The notes: a model not told the origin generated them from the letters alone. A DNA stretch of 64,000 nt from JBAZOO01 sp041648735 (GCA_041648735.1 JBAZOO010000010.1:1-64000); one strand, 5' to 3'. Shown: positions 8,798-17,979, numbered from the stretch's first letter. Numbers and translations are program-made.

Positions 8798-8805
8798 CCC
8801 GGCCC

Positions 8806-10404
8806 CTACCGGCCAGCCTGCGCCAGTTCGGCGGCGCGGCGGTAGCGGGCCCGGAAGAAGGCCGCCCAGGTGCGGGCGAGGCGGATGGCGTCACGGTTGC
8901 CCGCCAGCTCCCGGTTGGCCGCCGCCGCCCCCGCATAGCCGAAGGGCAGCCGCCGGAATTCGGCCATCGCCGCCGGCACCGCCGCCGGCCCGCCGGCGGC
9001 GGTGATGGCCGCCCAGGCGCGGACCAGCTCCTCGTGGGTGTCGATCACCATCGCCCGGACCAGCAGCCGCAACAGGTTGAAATGCGGCCCCGTCCACTCC
9101 CCGTGGTAGGTGAACTGCGCCGCCTGCGCGAAGGGATCCTCCGCCGAGTCGCTCATCTGCCGCCGCTCCGCCGCCGTGTAGAGGTCGCGCCGGATCGGGA
9201 GCCGGCGCAAGGCGTAGCGTTCCGGCCCGCCGGGCGCCCCGGCCCGCCGGTTCCACAGCCGCTGCCCCTCCGCGGTGAAGAGGAAGTCAATGAAGCGCCG
9301 GGCCAGCTCGCCATTGGGCGCCCCCCGCAGCAGCGCCACCGGATCGGCGGAATAGGAGCTGCCCCCGGCCGGCGTGAAATAGCGCAGCACCTCCTCGCCG
9401 GCGGCGCGGTTCTCCCATTCCGCCTGGAACCGGCCATAGAAGTCAATGCACATCCCCGCCACCGCATCGCCGGCCGCCACGTCCAGCGGCACCTTGCCGG
9501 CGGAATGGGTGAAATAGCGGGCGTTGGCCCCGATCCGGCGCACCAGCAGCAGCGCCTCCTCCCACCCCGCCGCCAGCGCCGCCGGCGTCGCCGCCCCACC
9601 CTCGGCCGCCACCGCCCGGGCCATCTGCTCCTGGACGAGCATCTCGAAGGCCTTCGCCACCGACCCGCTTTTCGCCGGGTCGCCAATCCCCAGCCGCCCG
9701 GCCAGCGCCGGCGCGCCCAAGTCGGCCCAGCCCGTGGGCGGCGGCAGCCCCGGCGCCGCCTCGCGCCAGCGGCGCGGGTTGTAGCAGATGCCGAAGGCGG
9801 TCAGGCAGACGCCATAGTAGCGGTCCCCTTCGTCGTACCAGCTCTCGCCGCCGATCGCCCGCGGGATCAGCGGCGCCTCCCCCGCGAACAGCCCCGGCTG
9901 CCGTTCCCGGAGGCCGCAGGGCACCAGGATCCCCATCTCCGCCAGCCGCTGGTGGTCGTACTGCCCGCCGCCAAAGAAAAGGTCAATCCCGCTGCTGACG
10001 CCGCTGCCCAGGAACGCCTGCCGCGCCGCCCACTGCGCCGGCGGCGCGCTCCCGGCCCGGAGCTTGCGGTCAAAGAGCGCCGCCGGCACCCCCTCGTCCC
10101 ACGCCCCCCCCTGCCGCCGCCACTCCTGCCGGAACGCCCCGGTGTAGGCGGCGGTGAGGTAGCGGATGATGTCGGACGTGCCGCCGGGCGTGCGCCAATC
10201 CACCACCACCTCCTGCCCATAGGTGCGCCGGTGCCAGGCCGCAAAGGCGCGCCCGAACTCGTGGCGGATCGCCTCGTTGTGCGGCGTGATCACCACCACC
10301 CGCGCCACCCCGCCCGGCAGCCGCGCCACCCGCTCGCGCACCAGGACCGGCGCCAGCAGCAGGACCCCCAACAACAGCAGAAGAAACGCAACTGAACGGC
10401 TCAT
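8806..10404 (-). CDS. Extracellular solute-binding protein (ABC transporter, family 1-like)
   Basis: 532-residue exported protein. MSRSVAFLLLLLGVLLL is a signal or anchor segment; VVVITPHNEAIRHEFGRAF and SSGIDLFFGGGQYD are typical of periplasmic binding proteins for iron, polyamines or sugars. The ligand is unknown and no permease or ATPase gene is adjacent. The frame extends to a TTG at 10422, but the ATG at 10404 starts the signal sequence directly. Upstream lie a good promoter, an inverted repeat and one copy of the iterated palindrome. Convergent with mrdA, with only 8 bases between the stop codons. Confidence 0.8.
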   Translation of the reverse strand: MSRSVAFLLLLLGVLLLAPVLVRERVARLPGGVARVVVITPHNEAIRHEFGRAFAAWHRRTYGQEVVVDWRTPGGTSDIIRYLTAAYTGAFRQEWRRQGGAWDEGVPAALFDRKLRAGSAPPAQWAARQAFLGSGVSSGIDLFFGGGQYDHQRLAEMGILVPCGLRERQPGLFAGEAPLIPRAIGGESWYDEGDRYYGVCLTAFGICYNPRRWREAAPGLPPPTGWADLGAPALAGRLGIGDPAKSGSVAKAFEMLVQEQMARAVAAEGGAATPAALAAGWEEALLLVRRIGANARYFTHSAGKVPLDVAAGDAVAGMCIDFYGRFQAEWENRAAGEEVLRYFTPAGGSSYSADPVALLRGAPNGELARRFIDFLFTAEGQRLWNRRAGAPGGPERYALRRLPIRRDLYTAAERRQMSDSAEDPFAQAAQFTYHGEWTGPHFNLLRLLVRAMVIDTHEELVRAWAAITAAGGPAAVPAAMAEFRRLPFGYAGAAAANRELAGNRDAIRLARTWAAFFRARYRRAAELAQAGR

Positions 10405-10408
10405 ACCC

Positions 10409-10421
10409 TGCGGACTCCGCA
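10409..10421. repeat. Iterated palindrome in the solute-binding protein leader
   Basis: TGCGGACTCCGCA placed 4 bases upstream of the ATG at 10404. This is the only copy in a presumed 5' untranslated region, where it could occlude the ribosome-binding site. Confidence 0.85.
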
Positions 10422-10434
10422 AAACCCTCCGCCC

Positions 10435-10467
10435 AATATAGCCCCGGTTCCCACCCCGCGGAACCGG
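10435..10467 (-). promoter_or_regulatory. Promoter and inverted repeat for the solute-binding protein gene
   Basis: On the minus strand TTCCGC (10463-10458) and TATATT (10440-10435) are separated by 17 bases, a good sigma-70 layout. A perfect inverted repeat CCGGTTCC-N8-GGAACCGG (10444-10451 and 10460-10467) covers the -35 region. The same half-sites recur before the AraC gene at 42004. Confidence 0.55.
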
Positions 10468-10493
10468 CGGGCGGCGGGCGGCGGGCCGCCCTG

Positions 10494-11498
10494 CCGTCCC
10501 TGCCGTCCCTGCCGTCCCTGGGGGAGCAACTGGCCCCGGCCCATGCAGCCTGGGTTCAGCTCTGCCGCCGTCTGGCGCAACCGCCGGTTCCGCATCCGGA
10601 CCTGATCCCCGCGGAACTGCAGCGGGTTCTGCGCGGCTATCAGAAGGACGGAGTGGCCTGGCTGCAACTCTTGGACGACTGCGGATTTAACGGCATCCTG
10701 GCCGACGAAATGGGGCTTGGCAAGACGGTGCAGGCGCTGGTCTGGCTCGACTGGAGCCGGCGGACGGGCCGCGCCCGGGGCCCGGCTCTCGTCATCTGCC
10801 CGACCAGTCTCATGGAAAACTGGCGGAACGAGGCCCGCCGCTTCGTCCCCGGCCTGAAAACCTTGATCGTCCACGGCCTGAAACGCACGGAATTGCACGC
10901 CGCCGTCCCCACCCAGGACTTGGTCATCACCTCCTACGCCCTGCTGCGCCGGGACAGTCGGCGCTACCGCGAGCTTGAGTTTGATGCCGTCATTCTGGAC
11001 GAGGCGCAGCATGTCAAAAATCCATCCCCTGAAAACTCGCGTGCCTGCAAGCTGCTGCCCGCTGCCCGCCGCCTCATCCTTACCGGGACGCCGATGGAAA
11101 ATGCCCTGCATGAACTGTGGTCGCTGTTTGATTTCGTTCTCCCCGGCCATCTCGGGACGCGCCTGGAGTTCCAGCACCGCTACGAGGATGAGAATGCGGC
11201 CGGCGGTGCGACGGCTGCCCGCCAGGAACTGATCCAGCGCATCCGTCCTTTCGTGCTTCGGCGCTTGAAGGCGGAGGTCTGCCAGGAACTGCCGCCGAAA
11301 CAGGAGCAGATTCTGTATTGCGAAATGGACCGGCCGCAGGCCCGGCTCTATGCCAGTCTACTGCTCGCGGGGCGCGGGATCGTGCAGTCCGCCAAGGCCG
11401 AGGGCTGGGCCCGGCACCGTTTCCAGGCACTTGCCCTCCTGACCCGCCTGCGGCAGGTCTGCTGCCATCCGAATCTGCTGCCCGATGCCTTGCGGGCC
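10494..11498 (+). pseudogene. SNF2-family helicase, truncated at both ends
   Basis: An open frame encodes the N-terminal half of a Swi2/Snf2 ATPase core: LRGYQKDGVAWLQLL, Walker A DEMGLGKT, VICPTSLMENW, DEAQHVKN (motif II) and LTGTPMEN (motif III), ending at LRQVCCHPNLLPDALRA where the IS66 element begins at 11499. Motifs IV-VI and the C-terminal helicase lobe are missing. At the 5' side only about 50 residues precede motif I, starting in a degenerate run of CTGCCGTCC repeats (10494-10520), so the usual long N-terminal region is also gone. No good start codon is seen. Probably non-functional. Confidence 0.85.
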
Positions 11499-11569
11499 GT
11501 AAGCGTCGCATCTGACCCATCTGGAGTGCGGGCGAAGGCTGGGGCATGGTGGGTTCCGTCGCGGGCCGG

Positions 11570-11845
11570 TGGTCGGCCTGGCGGCGGGAACTGGTCATTT
11601 CAGGGATCGGACAACGGCGAAGGCGGCGCCTTGGCGCGGGGTGCTGGAGCGGTGGCGGGCGGCGGGGTTGTCGCAGGCGGGGTTCTGCCGCGCGAACAGC
11701 CTTGCGCCGTGGCAGTTCCGGTACTGGCTGGGCCGGGAACGGCGGCGAACCGCGGACGGGGTGTCCGGCTTTTCGCCGGTGGTGGCGGCGGCGGAGCCGG
11801 GGTCGGGGCTGATGCCGCGGCTGCCGGGCGGGGCCATGCTTTGGA
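11570..11845 (+). pseudogene. IS66 accessory protein TnpA fragment
   Basis: Translates to WRGVLERWRAAGLSQAGFCR and WQFRYWLGRERRR, the conserved pattern of the small IS66 TnpA/Orf1 protein, followed by FSPVVAAAEPG. Coding similarity stops where the dispersed 112-bp module begins at 11845. tnpB, normally next, is absent. Confidence 0.75.
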
Positions 11846-11956
11846 GCCTTGAGGGGACAGGCAAATCCGGTCTTCGCACGGAGCACACGGAAACCACGGA
11901 GAAGACACTTCCCCCGCGCCGGACTTCGCCATCCCCGGCGGCTGCTACGACGAGAG
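11845..11956 (+). repeat. 112-bp dispersed module, copy 1
   Basis: Begins AGCCTTGAGGGGACAGGC and ends GGCGGCTGCTACGACGAGAG. The last part is IS66 transposase coding sequence; the first part, with the CACACGGAAACCACGGAGAAG phrase split here as CACACGGAAACC then ACGGAGAAG, is not. An inverted, almost identical copy lies in the ATPase pseudogene at 24751-24862, and its first 30 bases recur at 25062-25091. Confidence 0.85.
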
Positions 11957-12767
11957 CTTCCTGGCGATGGTCGTCTTCGAGAAGGTCGCCATGCACCTGC
12001 CGCTCTACCGCATCGAGGAGCGGCTGCGGCTGACGGGCCGCCGCTGCGCATCTTCGAGTTCACCCGCGACCGATGTGAAAAACGGCCGAAGGAGTTCCTC
12101 AAAGACTTCCGCGGCTACATCCATGCCGACGCCAACAAAGGCTACGACGACCTCTTCCGCCGCGAAGGCGTTTTCGAGTGCGCCTGCTGGAGGCACATCC
12201 GCCGCAAGTTCTTCGAGGCCGAAGACGCCCCGCCGGACCTGCGCCGGCTCTTCCTCGGGGCCATCTGCAAGCTCTACCAGTGGGAACGCCTCAGCGCCCG
12301 GTCCAAGCCCGAGACCATCCTCAAGGTCCGGCAAAAACATCTCGCCCCCCCTGGTCGAGGGCATGCTCGCCCGCGCCAGGGACGCCCTGGCCCGCAATGA
12401 AGTCCTGCCCAAATCCGCCTTCGCCGGCGCCCTCGGCTACCTGCTCAACCTCGGCGAGGCCGTGCGCACCTTCCGCCGCGACCTCCGGCTGCCACCCGAC
12501 AACGGGCTGAGCGAAAGATCGTTGCGTCCAGTCGCCAGCGGCCGTAAGGACTGGCTCTTTGCCGGCTGCAAGGCCGGCGGCGATGCCACCGGCACCCGCC
12601 TGAGCCTTGTCCAAACCCGCCGTGCCCTCGGCGCCGACCCCTACGAGTACCTCGCCGATGTCCTCGCCCGCATCCAGGGCCATCCCGCCAGCCGCGTCGC
12701 CGAACTCCTCCCCCACCGTTGGCTCGCCGCCAGGACCGCTGACGCCCCTGCCGCCGCGCCGGCCTGA
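11922..12767 (+). pseudogene. IS66 DDE transposase (TnpC), broken
   Basis: Three pieces in shifting frames. Piece 1 (from 11922) reads DFAIPGGCYDESFLAMV and HLPLYRIEERLRLTG. Piece 2 (about 12047-12345) reads FRGYIHADANKGYDDLF and CACWRHIRRKFFEA. Piece 3 (about 12370-12767) reads DNGLSERSLRPVASGRKDWL and DPYEYLADVL. Between pieces 1 and 2 a large part of the DDE core is deleted; a frameshift in a C run near 12345 separates pieces 2 and 3. Confidence 0.85.
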
Positions 12768-12885
12768 ATCCCCCCGGAATGTCAAAGAGCCAGCTCCGGC
12801 ACCGGCTGCCGTGGCTGGCTCCCACTATCCTGCCGCCCGCCCCCGCGGGCAACATGGGTCAGCAGCGACGCTTACGATCACCCAG

Positions 12886-13026
12886 TCATCCTTCACTCAC
12901 TGGAACGGATAGAGCGCGGCGCTCCTTGCGGGCGATATTCTCCTCGCTACGGGCCGCCCGTGCCACTTCCTGCGCCAACTCGCGCAATACCTTCACGTCC
13001 TCTACACCTATCACTGGAACTGTCAT
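12886..13026 (-). CDS. Short ORF, probable remnant of a longer operon gene
   Basis: 46 codons starting MTVPVIGVEDVKVLRELAQE, with a good ribosome-binding site (AAGGAAG, 8 bases before the ATG at 13026) and placed 26 bases after the carbohydrate-binding-like gene. The N-terminal pattern resembles the start of uroporphyrinogen-decarboxylase-like proteins common in this phylum, but that is only a suggestion. The frame stops at 12886, 11 bases from the IS66 end, so the rest of the gene was probably lost in the same deletion. Confidence 0.4.
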   Translation of the reverse strand: MTVPVIGVEDVKVLRELAQEVARAARSEENIARKERRALSVPVSEG

Positions 13027-13052
13027 TAGCGTCTTCCTTCAGGGTGTCCCGG

Positions 13053-13670
13053 TCAGGGTTGCGCAGGCTTCTTTTCGATGGTGACCACGTCGCAGAAGAG
13101 CACCTGCCCCTGTTTGTCCGTCAAGTTTACGTTACCGACGTTCAAGCAAATCTCGCTGATCGGATAATACATCTCGCCATCATTCTTGCCCGCCCAATGC
13201 CCGGCGTCCGGTTTCCGCAGTGACACCCGCATCGTCGCCCACTGGCCAGGCGTGGTATAGGGCACACCATACTGATGCACCTGACCCGTCTGATCGGTCA
13301 GCCGCACGCCCAACGACATTGCCTCCCTGGCCTGCACCTTGAAACGCACTTCGCCGGCGGTATCGGAAATCCGCACTGCGGTCAGCGCCCCCACGTAATT
13401 GCCCCCACCGCTGAAGTCGTAGGAGAGGATACCCACGGGCTTGTCCTTCTCCATGCCCAGTTTGAAACTGCCCTTGGCGCCGGGAAACTCCGCGCCGGGG
13501 ATGAAGGCCCAACTCGTGCCTTCCTCAAACAGTTCCAGGTCCATCTCTTTCCGCGCCGGCTGCGTCGTAGCGGCCGGCTTGTCCTGGGCCTGGAGGGACG
13601 AAGCGGCCATGACGACCATGGCAATGGCGAACATATGACTAAACAGCGAACGAGAGAATACGGTGCTCAT
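13053..13670 (-). CDS. Exported carbohydrate-binding-like protein
   Basis: 205 residues with a signal peptide (FAIAMVVMAASSLQAQ). The mature part has the beta-rich pattern of jelly-roll binding modules: WAFIPGAEFPGAKGSFKLGM, VRFKVQAREAMSLGVRL and QWATMRVSL. No catalytic motif is seen. The start ATG lies in GTGGAGTAAGACATGAGC, where the upstream hydrolase stop (TAA) and the ribosome-binding site (GGAG) overlap, so the two are translated as a pair. Likely helps the hydrolase bind its polysaccharide; the ligand is unknown. Confidence 0.6.
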   Translation of the reverse strand: MSTVFSRSLFSHMFAIAMVVMAASSLQAQDKPAATTQPARKEMDLELFEEGTSWAFIPGAEFPGAKGSFKLGMEKDKPVGILSYDFSGGGNYVGALTAVRISDTAGEVRFKVQAREAMSLGVRLTDQTGQVHQYGVPYTTPGQWATMRVSLRKPDAGHWAGKNDGEMYYPISEICLNVGNVNLTDKQGQVLFCDVVTIEKKPAQP

Positions 13671-13673
13671 GTC

Positions 13674-15134
13674 TTACTCCACAGTTAGGAAAATCGGGGA
13701 ATCAGGGATGCTCTGCGTCTCCATCATGACGCAGCCTTCTTCCTGTTTGAAGGCAACCTTGCGGCGTTTGCCGCTCATCACGTCGAAGCAGTGGATCTTG
13801 GTCACCGGGCGGTCGATGAGCAGTTCTATGTCCGCCACGCGGGGCTGCAGGTCGCCATCAGCCCGCTCGGCCGACCAGATCGCCACCACCAGGCGACCCT
13901 CGGCATCGCGGAAGCCATAGGTCGGGATGGTGCCCGGCGCCGCCAGCTTGCCCTTGTCCCAGACAATCGGCCACACATCGGGCCGATCCGCCGCCGGGAA
14001 CACATTCACCTTCACCGAAGCGTCCGGGCGAAGGTTGGCGGTGACTTGGGTCAGCCGGCTGATGGCTTCATACGCGGGCTTGGGTTTGAGTTCGCCATCC
14101 ACCAGACCGAAATTATTCTCGGCATCGTGGGGGTTCGCGCCGCCATAGTCGTTCACGAAATCGTACTGGATGCTGACCTCGACACCTAAGCCAATTCCTT
14201 CCACGAACCGGCGCAACATATACTTCGCCTGGGCGCTGGGGGTGAAGCCGGCGTACATGACGGGGAGGGTCGGCTGGAAAGTGCTGTAGCCCCACTCGGT
14301 CAACCAAATCTCTTTGGGTCCGTTATACTTCCGGGACTGGGCACGGTAGTTGGCGATCAGCGAGGCGAAAGTGCCTTGCTCGTCGGCCACGGCGATCCCG
14401 TCCCGCTGCACCATGCCAGCGCTGAAGGGAACGATCTCCGGCACGGTCTTGAAGCTGTAGGGATGATCGACGATGCCATCGACCGCCGGGTTGATGCCCA
14501 TCGCCAATTGCCGGAAGTTCACCGGCGCAACCGAGCCCAGGCCGATCACCTTCATGTTGGGAGCGACCGCCTTGATGGCCGGGGCGACCTTGTTGAGGAG
14601 CGAAACGTAGCGTCCCACCCAAGGGGAGACTGAGCCGTCTTTTTCCAGGCCGTTCCACGTCCCGCCATAGGCCTTGCTGAAGCCGAAGTTGGCCGGTTCG
14701 TTGAGAATTTCCATGCAGTCCACATCGTCTTTCAACTGCCGGGCCATCTCGACGGCGAATCGGGTGTAGGCTTCGGGGTCGTAGGGGTCGTCGTACGCGC
14801 GGTTGCCGTAGCTGTTGAGCAGAAAGAGCACCTTCAGCTTGTTCTGGTGGATGGCTTTGATCCGTCGTAAATCCTTTTCCGGGATCGTGTAGTCGCCCTT
14901 GACCTTCTCGACCTCGATGCCCCAGGACACGCCGTCGCGGACCCAGGTCAGGCCCGCCTGGGCGATCATCGGCAGGGTCTTCTCGTAGTCATCGGTCGGT
15001 CTATTCGTCCCCATACGCGGATCCTGCACCCGCGCCGCCGGCGGAGCCGCAACCTGCGCCCCGGACCTCGGCGAAGCGACCGCAGCCAACACCGCGATGC
15101 CAAGGCTCAACCATCCAATGCGATAGCGAATCAT
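13674..15134 (-). CDS. Secreted clan GH-A glycoside hydrolase (GH39-like)
   Basis: 486 residues with a signal peptide (about 1-26). The TIM-barrel hallmarks of clan GH-A are present: acid/base Glu146 in MEILNEPANF and nucleophile Glu280 in IWLTEWGY. VRDGVSWGIEVEKVKGDY resembles the early barrel of GH39-type enzymes, but family and substrate cannot be fixed by eye. A ribosome-binding site GGAG lies 9 bases before the ATG. The gene follows a pseudopilin gene and precedes a binding-module gene in one minus-strand unit, pointing to extracellular glycan degradation. Confidence 0.8.
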   Translation of the reverse strand: MIRYRIGWLSLGIAVLAAVASPRSGAQVAAPPAARVQDPRMGTNRPTDDYEKTLPMIAQAGLTWVRDGVSWGIEVEKVKGDYTIPEKDLRRIKAIHQNKLKVLFLLNSYGNRAYDDPYDPEAYTRFAVEMARQLKDDVDCMEILNEPANFGFSKAYGGTWNGLEKDGSVSPWVGRYVSLLNKVAPAIKAVAPNMKVIGLGSVAPVNFRQLAMGINPAVDGIVDHPYSFKTVPEIVPFSAGMVQRDGIAVADEQGTFASLIANYRAQSRKYNGPKEIWLTEWGYSTFQPTLPVMYAGFTPSAQAKYMLRRFVEGIGLGVEVSIQYDFVNDYGGANPHDAENNFGLVDGELKPKPAYEAISRLTQVTANLRPDASVKVNVFPAADRPDVWPIVWDKGKLAAPGTIPTYGFRDAEGRLVVAIWSAERADGDLQPRVADIELLIDRPVTKIHCFDVMSGKRRKVAFKQEEGCVMMETQSIPDSPIFLTVE

Positions 15135-15148
15135 CGTTCATGTCTCCG

Positions 15149-15955
15149 TTAGTTCTGAGAGTCGTCGAGCCTGTAGATGACCACATTCGCGCGCGGCGTG
15201 ACCCAATTCCACTTGTCCCAAGTGTCATTGAACGCGATCCGCTCCGCATGACCGTCCAGGAACAGGATGTTGTTGCCCTGGTTATGGCGGGCAAACTGAG
15301 GCAGCAGTGGATAAATGCCCTTGTTCGAGTCCGGCCAGAAGTAGTTATAGTTGGAGCAGGCAATGCGCTGCGAACACAGGGCATTCCAGGAGGGGCTGTC
15401 GAAGGCCAGGTAGGTGCAGTCGGCGAAGTACACCACGCTCGACAACTGTTTCCATTGCGTCAGTTTCGGGGACTTCCAGGGATCGCCTGGCCCCCCATTT
15501 GGGCTGCTGGCAGTATTGGAGTTCAGCCCATAGCTGATCCGCGTCGTCGTCGCATTGGTGGTACCGGGGTACAGGTCGTCAATCCCCAGCCCTTGCGACC
15601 CATTCAACGGGTTGACTGCCATCAGATGCATGCGCCTATCACCGGTGTCGCTCGGACAGGCAAGGGCTTTCAATAGCGGCGGGTCTGATGCCAACAGCTT
15701 CTTAACCGGTGAAAAGCTGTAATAGGCGGCGTTGGCCCACGGATCGGTATAGGCCGGCAGAAAACCCTCGTTGTCGGTGACGTACATCGCTGTAGCCAGC
15801 CCGATCTGCCGCAGGTTGCTCAGGCAGGCCACCGCCTGCGCCGAACTCCGCGCCTTGCTTAAGGCCGGCAGCAGGATGCTGATCAAAACAGCGATAATGC
15901 CGATGGCCACCAGCAGTTCCACCAACGTAAAACCGTGCGTTCGCGAGTGTCTCAT
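15149..15955 (-). CDS. Pseudopilin-like protein (prepilin-type N-terminus, His..Asp-Gly C-terminus)
   Basis: 268 residues. Type IV prepilin leader: basic MRHSRTHG, cleavage after Gly, then FTLVELLVAIGIIAVLISIL with Glu at position 5 of the mature form. The C-terminal part has RHNQGNNILFLDGHAERI, the H-X9-DG motif of the large DUF1559-like group of Planctomycetes and Lentisphaerae. Members are secreted or surface structural proteins of unknown role. It heads the operon containing the hydrolase at 13674. Confidence 0.88.
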   Translation of the reverse strand: MRHSRTHGFTLVELLVAIGIIAVLISILLPALSKARSSAQAVACLSNLRQIGLATAMYVTDNEGFLPAYTDPWANAAYYSFSPVKKLLASDPPLLKALACPSDTGDRRMHLMAVNPLNGSQGLGIDDLYPGTTNATTTRISYGLNSNTASSPNGGPGDPWKSPKLTQWKQLSSVVYFADCTYLAFDSPSWNALCSQRIACSNYNYFWPDSNKGIYPLLPQFARHNQGNNILFLDGHAERIAFNDTWDKWNWVTPRANVVIYRLDDSQN

Positions 15956-16059
15956 AGACTAGCTTTTCGCATTGCGGGTGGCATGGCGCCAACATCGAGA
16001 ACATCCGCCAAAGCGGCGCAAGTCGGGTTAGGCCCTGCGCCGCAAGGTGACTTGTCGTT

Positions 16060-16833
16060 TTATGCCTGACGACGCCGACGGGCTAGCAGACCCATCACTG
16101 CTGCCCCAAGCGCCAGACCGAGGGTCGCCGGTTCGGGAACCGGCGCGATCTCGAACCCGTTGATCTTTCCTTGGACGCCGCTTGCCCCCGCCGCAAACGT
16201 GAGCCGTCCGTTCGCGTCGCTGGTGACCGTGCTGGTCAGGGAGAAGATGGAATTCGGCGTCGTGGCGTCAAAGGTATAGGGAGCCGTCCAACTGATGGTG
16301 CCCAAGGTCGTGCCGGGAGTGACGCTGTCCAGCCCGGTCCGGTTGGTGAACGTGGAGGTTCCCGAGCCCCTGTCATCGTAGGCATAAAACGTCACGCTGT
16401 AGGCCGTGTTTGCGGACAAGCCAGGGCCGTAGATCTGCAATGCGAGCGAGTCAATACCACTGTTCCTGCCGATAATTACGTCTCTATACAGGTCGTTGTA
16501 GGTGAATGTTCCACCTTCGAACGTGGGAGCACTCCATAGGCGGGCGGTCACGCCATTAGAGGTGGAGCCGGTGGAATTGAGGATTCCATTACTATCCACG
16601 GAAGTATCGCCGGCGGTTTTGACCGTGAAGTTGCCGGAATTGTAGGTATACGTCACAACCCCGCCGGCTTCGCCGCTTGCCGCCAGAGCCCCTTGAAACC
16701 CCGTTTCGGTGAGTCCGCCACTTTGATCCGAATTGAAATCGACCGCCAAGAGCGGTGCCGCGTCAGCGCTGCCTGTCAAGGACGCCACACCCAGGGCGGC
16801 TACCGCCATCCGGATCACATTCTTCGCTCGCAT
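16060..16833 (-). CDS. PEP-CTERM sorted extracellular protein
   Basis: Signal peptide (MAVAALGVASLTGSADA), a Ser/Thr/Gly-rich beta-type body, and a C-terminal sorting tag: VPEPATLGLALGAAVMGLLA then ARRRRQA. The tag is recognised by exosortase at the inner membrane; the exosortase gene is not in this window. The ATG at 16833 is chosen because GAGGAGG lies 6 bases upstream; the longer frame to 16902 has no such site. The function of the mature protein is unknown. Confidence 0.85.
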   Translation of the reverse strand: MRAKNVIRMAVAALGVASLTGSADAAPLLAVDFNSDQSGGLTETGFQGALAASGEAGGVVTYTYNSGNFTVKTAGDTSVDSNGILNSTGSTSNGVTARLWSAPTFEGGTFTYNDLYRDVIIGRNSGIDSLALQIYGPGLSANTAYSVTFYAYDDRGSGTSTFTNRTGLDSVTPGTTLGTISWTAPYTFDATTPNSIFSLTSTVTSDANGRLTFAAGASGVQGKINGFEIAPVPEPATLGLALGAAVMGLLARRRRQA

Positions 16834-17043
16834 AACAACCTCCTCTTTCATTCGGACTTGTCTCTTTTCACATTTCCGGCAAGCCCGCCGCCGGTAATGC
16901 ATTGCTCTGCCGCACCGCGGCAGGGCTTGTATTCACACGCTTGCCGTCTCCTGCTCAACAATCGCCTCGTCTGGCCGAACCTGCCGCCAGGGCGCGGTCC
17001 TCTCCGCAAACCCTGCGGGGTGCAGCAACGGCGACGGACCCAC

Positions 17044-17979
17044 TCAGTCGCGCCGCACGCGCCGCCCGAGCAGACACAAAGACGCCATCCCGATCAGACC
17101 AATCGCCACTGGCTCAGGGATCGGCGTCACCTCTGCCAGACCTGCATTCCCACTCGCATTCGAGATGCGAAACGCGGAAAATCCGACGTTGAAAGCCGCA
17201 AATGCTGTAAACTGAAACTGACCGCCGGCGTTGAAGCTAACTGGAACGGTCGTGCTGTCGCTGCTGCGCTGGAGGACGTCGGTGCTGGCAGTTCCCGTGG
17301 CGGCGCCGTTGAGCGCGGCCTCGGTCAGGCCGTTCGTCTCGAAGTTGCCAAACTGGTCTGCGGTCAGAATCCATTGCGTGGCAGTTTGCGTCGTGCCTCC
17401 CGCCGCGCCGACATTGTCAATTTTGAAGATCACAAGGTTGGTCTGTAAATCCGTCAAGGGCGTGCCGGCAGACACAGGCGCGGTACCGCCACTGAGCGAA
17501 ATATTGCCCTGCGCACTGTTGCGTATCCTCGGAGCCGAAACGAACTGTGTCCCGTCGGAGATAGCCGTCACTGAGGCGGCCGTGTTGTTGGTGGGATTCG
17601 GGTGCCACCAGTACGCCCCGGAAGTGGTCACCAGGTAGCTCCCCCACAACGTGCCGCCAGCGCTGATCGCGGCGGAATGTGTGACGCTTGCAACCTGTTC
17701 TCCCCAAGGGTCGCCGCTAGTGCTAACACTGATGTTCAATGAACCACCCCCGACCTTGAGGTTGCCGAATGACAGGCCTGTTGGGCTGTAGGTGGCCTTG
17801 GCAGCAGTACCAGTCCAATTACCGGAAAGGCCGATGCCCGTCGCAGCGACGCCGCCGATGTCCCCGGTACTTGCGCCATAGTTGAACTCTTCATCGACGA
17901 TCAGTGCAGCCCAAGCGCTGCCTGTCAATGACGCCGCGCCCAGGGCGGCCACGGCCGCCGCATACCATTTCCGTTTCAT
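17044..17979 (-). CDS. PEP-CTERM sorted extracellular protein
   Basis: 311 residues: signal peptide (YAAAVAALGAASLTGSAWA), a body resembling a lectin-like beta-sandwich (GGSLNISVSTSGDPWGEQV, GTLWGSYLVTTSGAYWW, FKIDNVGAAGG), and a tag IPEPVAIGLIGMASLCLLG with a terminal RRVRRD. AAGGAG lies 7 bases before the ATG at 17979, which settles the start. Its signal region closely resembles that of the neighbour at 16060 (AALGxASLTGSA), suggesting related origin. Probably a surface-anchored glycan-binding protein; the ligand is unknown. Confidence 0.85.
   Translation of the reverse strand: MKRKWYAAAVAALGAASLTGSAWAALIVDEEFNYGASTGDIGGVAATGIGLSGNWTGTAAKATYSPTGLSFGNLKVGGGSLNISVSTSGDPWGEQVASVTHSAAISAGGTLWGSYLVTTSGAYWWHPNPTNNTAASVTAISDGTQFVSAPRIRNSAQGNISLSGGTAPVSAGTPLTDLQTNLVIFKIDNVGAAGGTTQTATQWILTADQFGNFETNGLTEAALNGAATGTASTDVLQRSSDSTTVPVSFNAGGQFQFTAFAAFNVGFSAFRISNASGNAGLAEVTPIPEPVAIGLIGMASLCLLGRRVRRD

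Larger units (their letters stand above)
11499..12875 (+). mobile_element. Decayed IS66-family insertion sequence
   Basis: Ends are inverted repeats of about 22 bases beginning GTAAGCGTCGC (11499) and finishing GCGACGCTTAC (12875), the classic IS66 terminus. About 1.4 kb against roughly 2.5 kb for an intact IS66. It contains fragments of the TnpA-like accessory gene and of the DDE transposase, but no tnpB. The 8-bp flanks (TGCGGGCC and GATCACCC) differ, so there is no target duplication; a deletion or recombination has removed at least one original flank. Confidence 0.88.
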
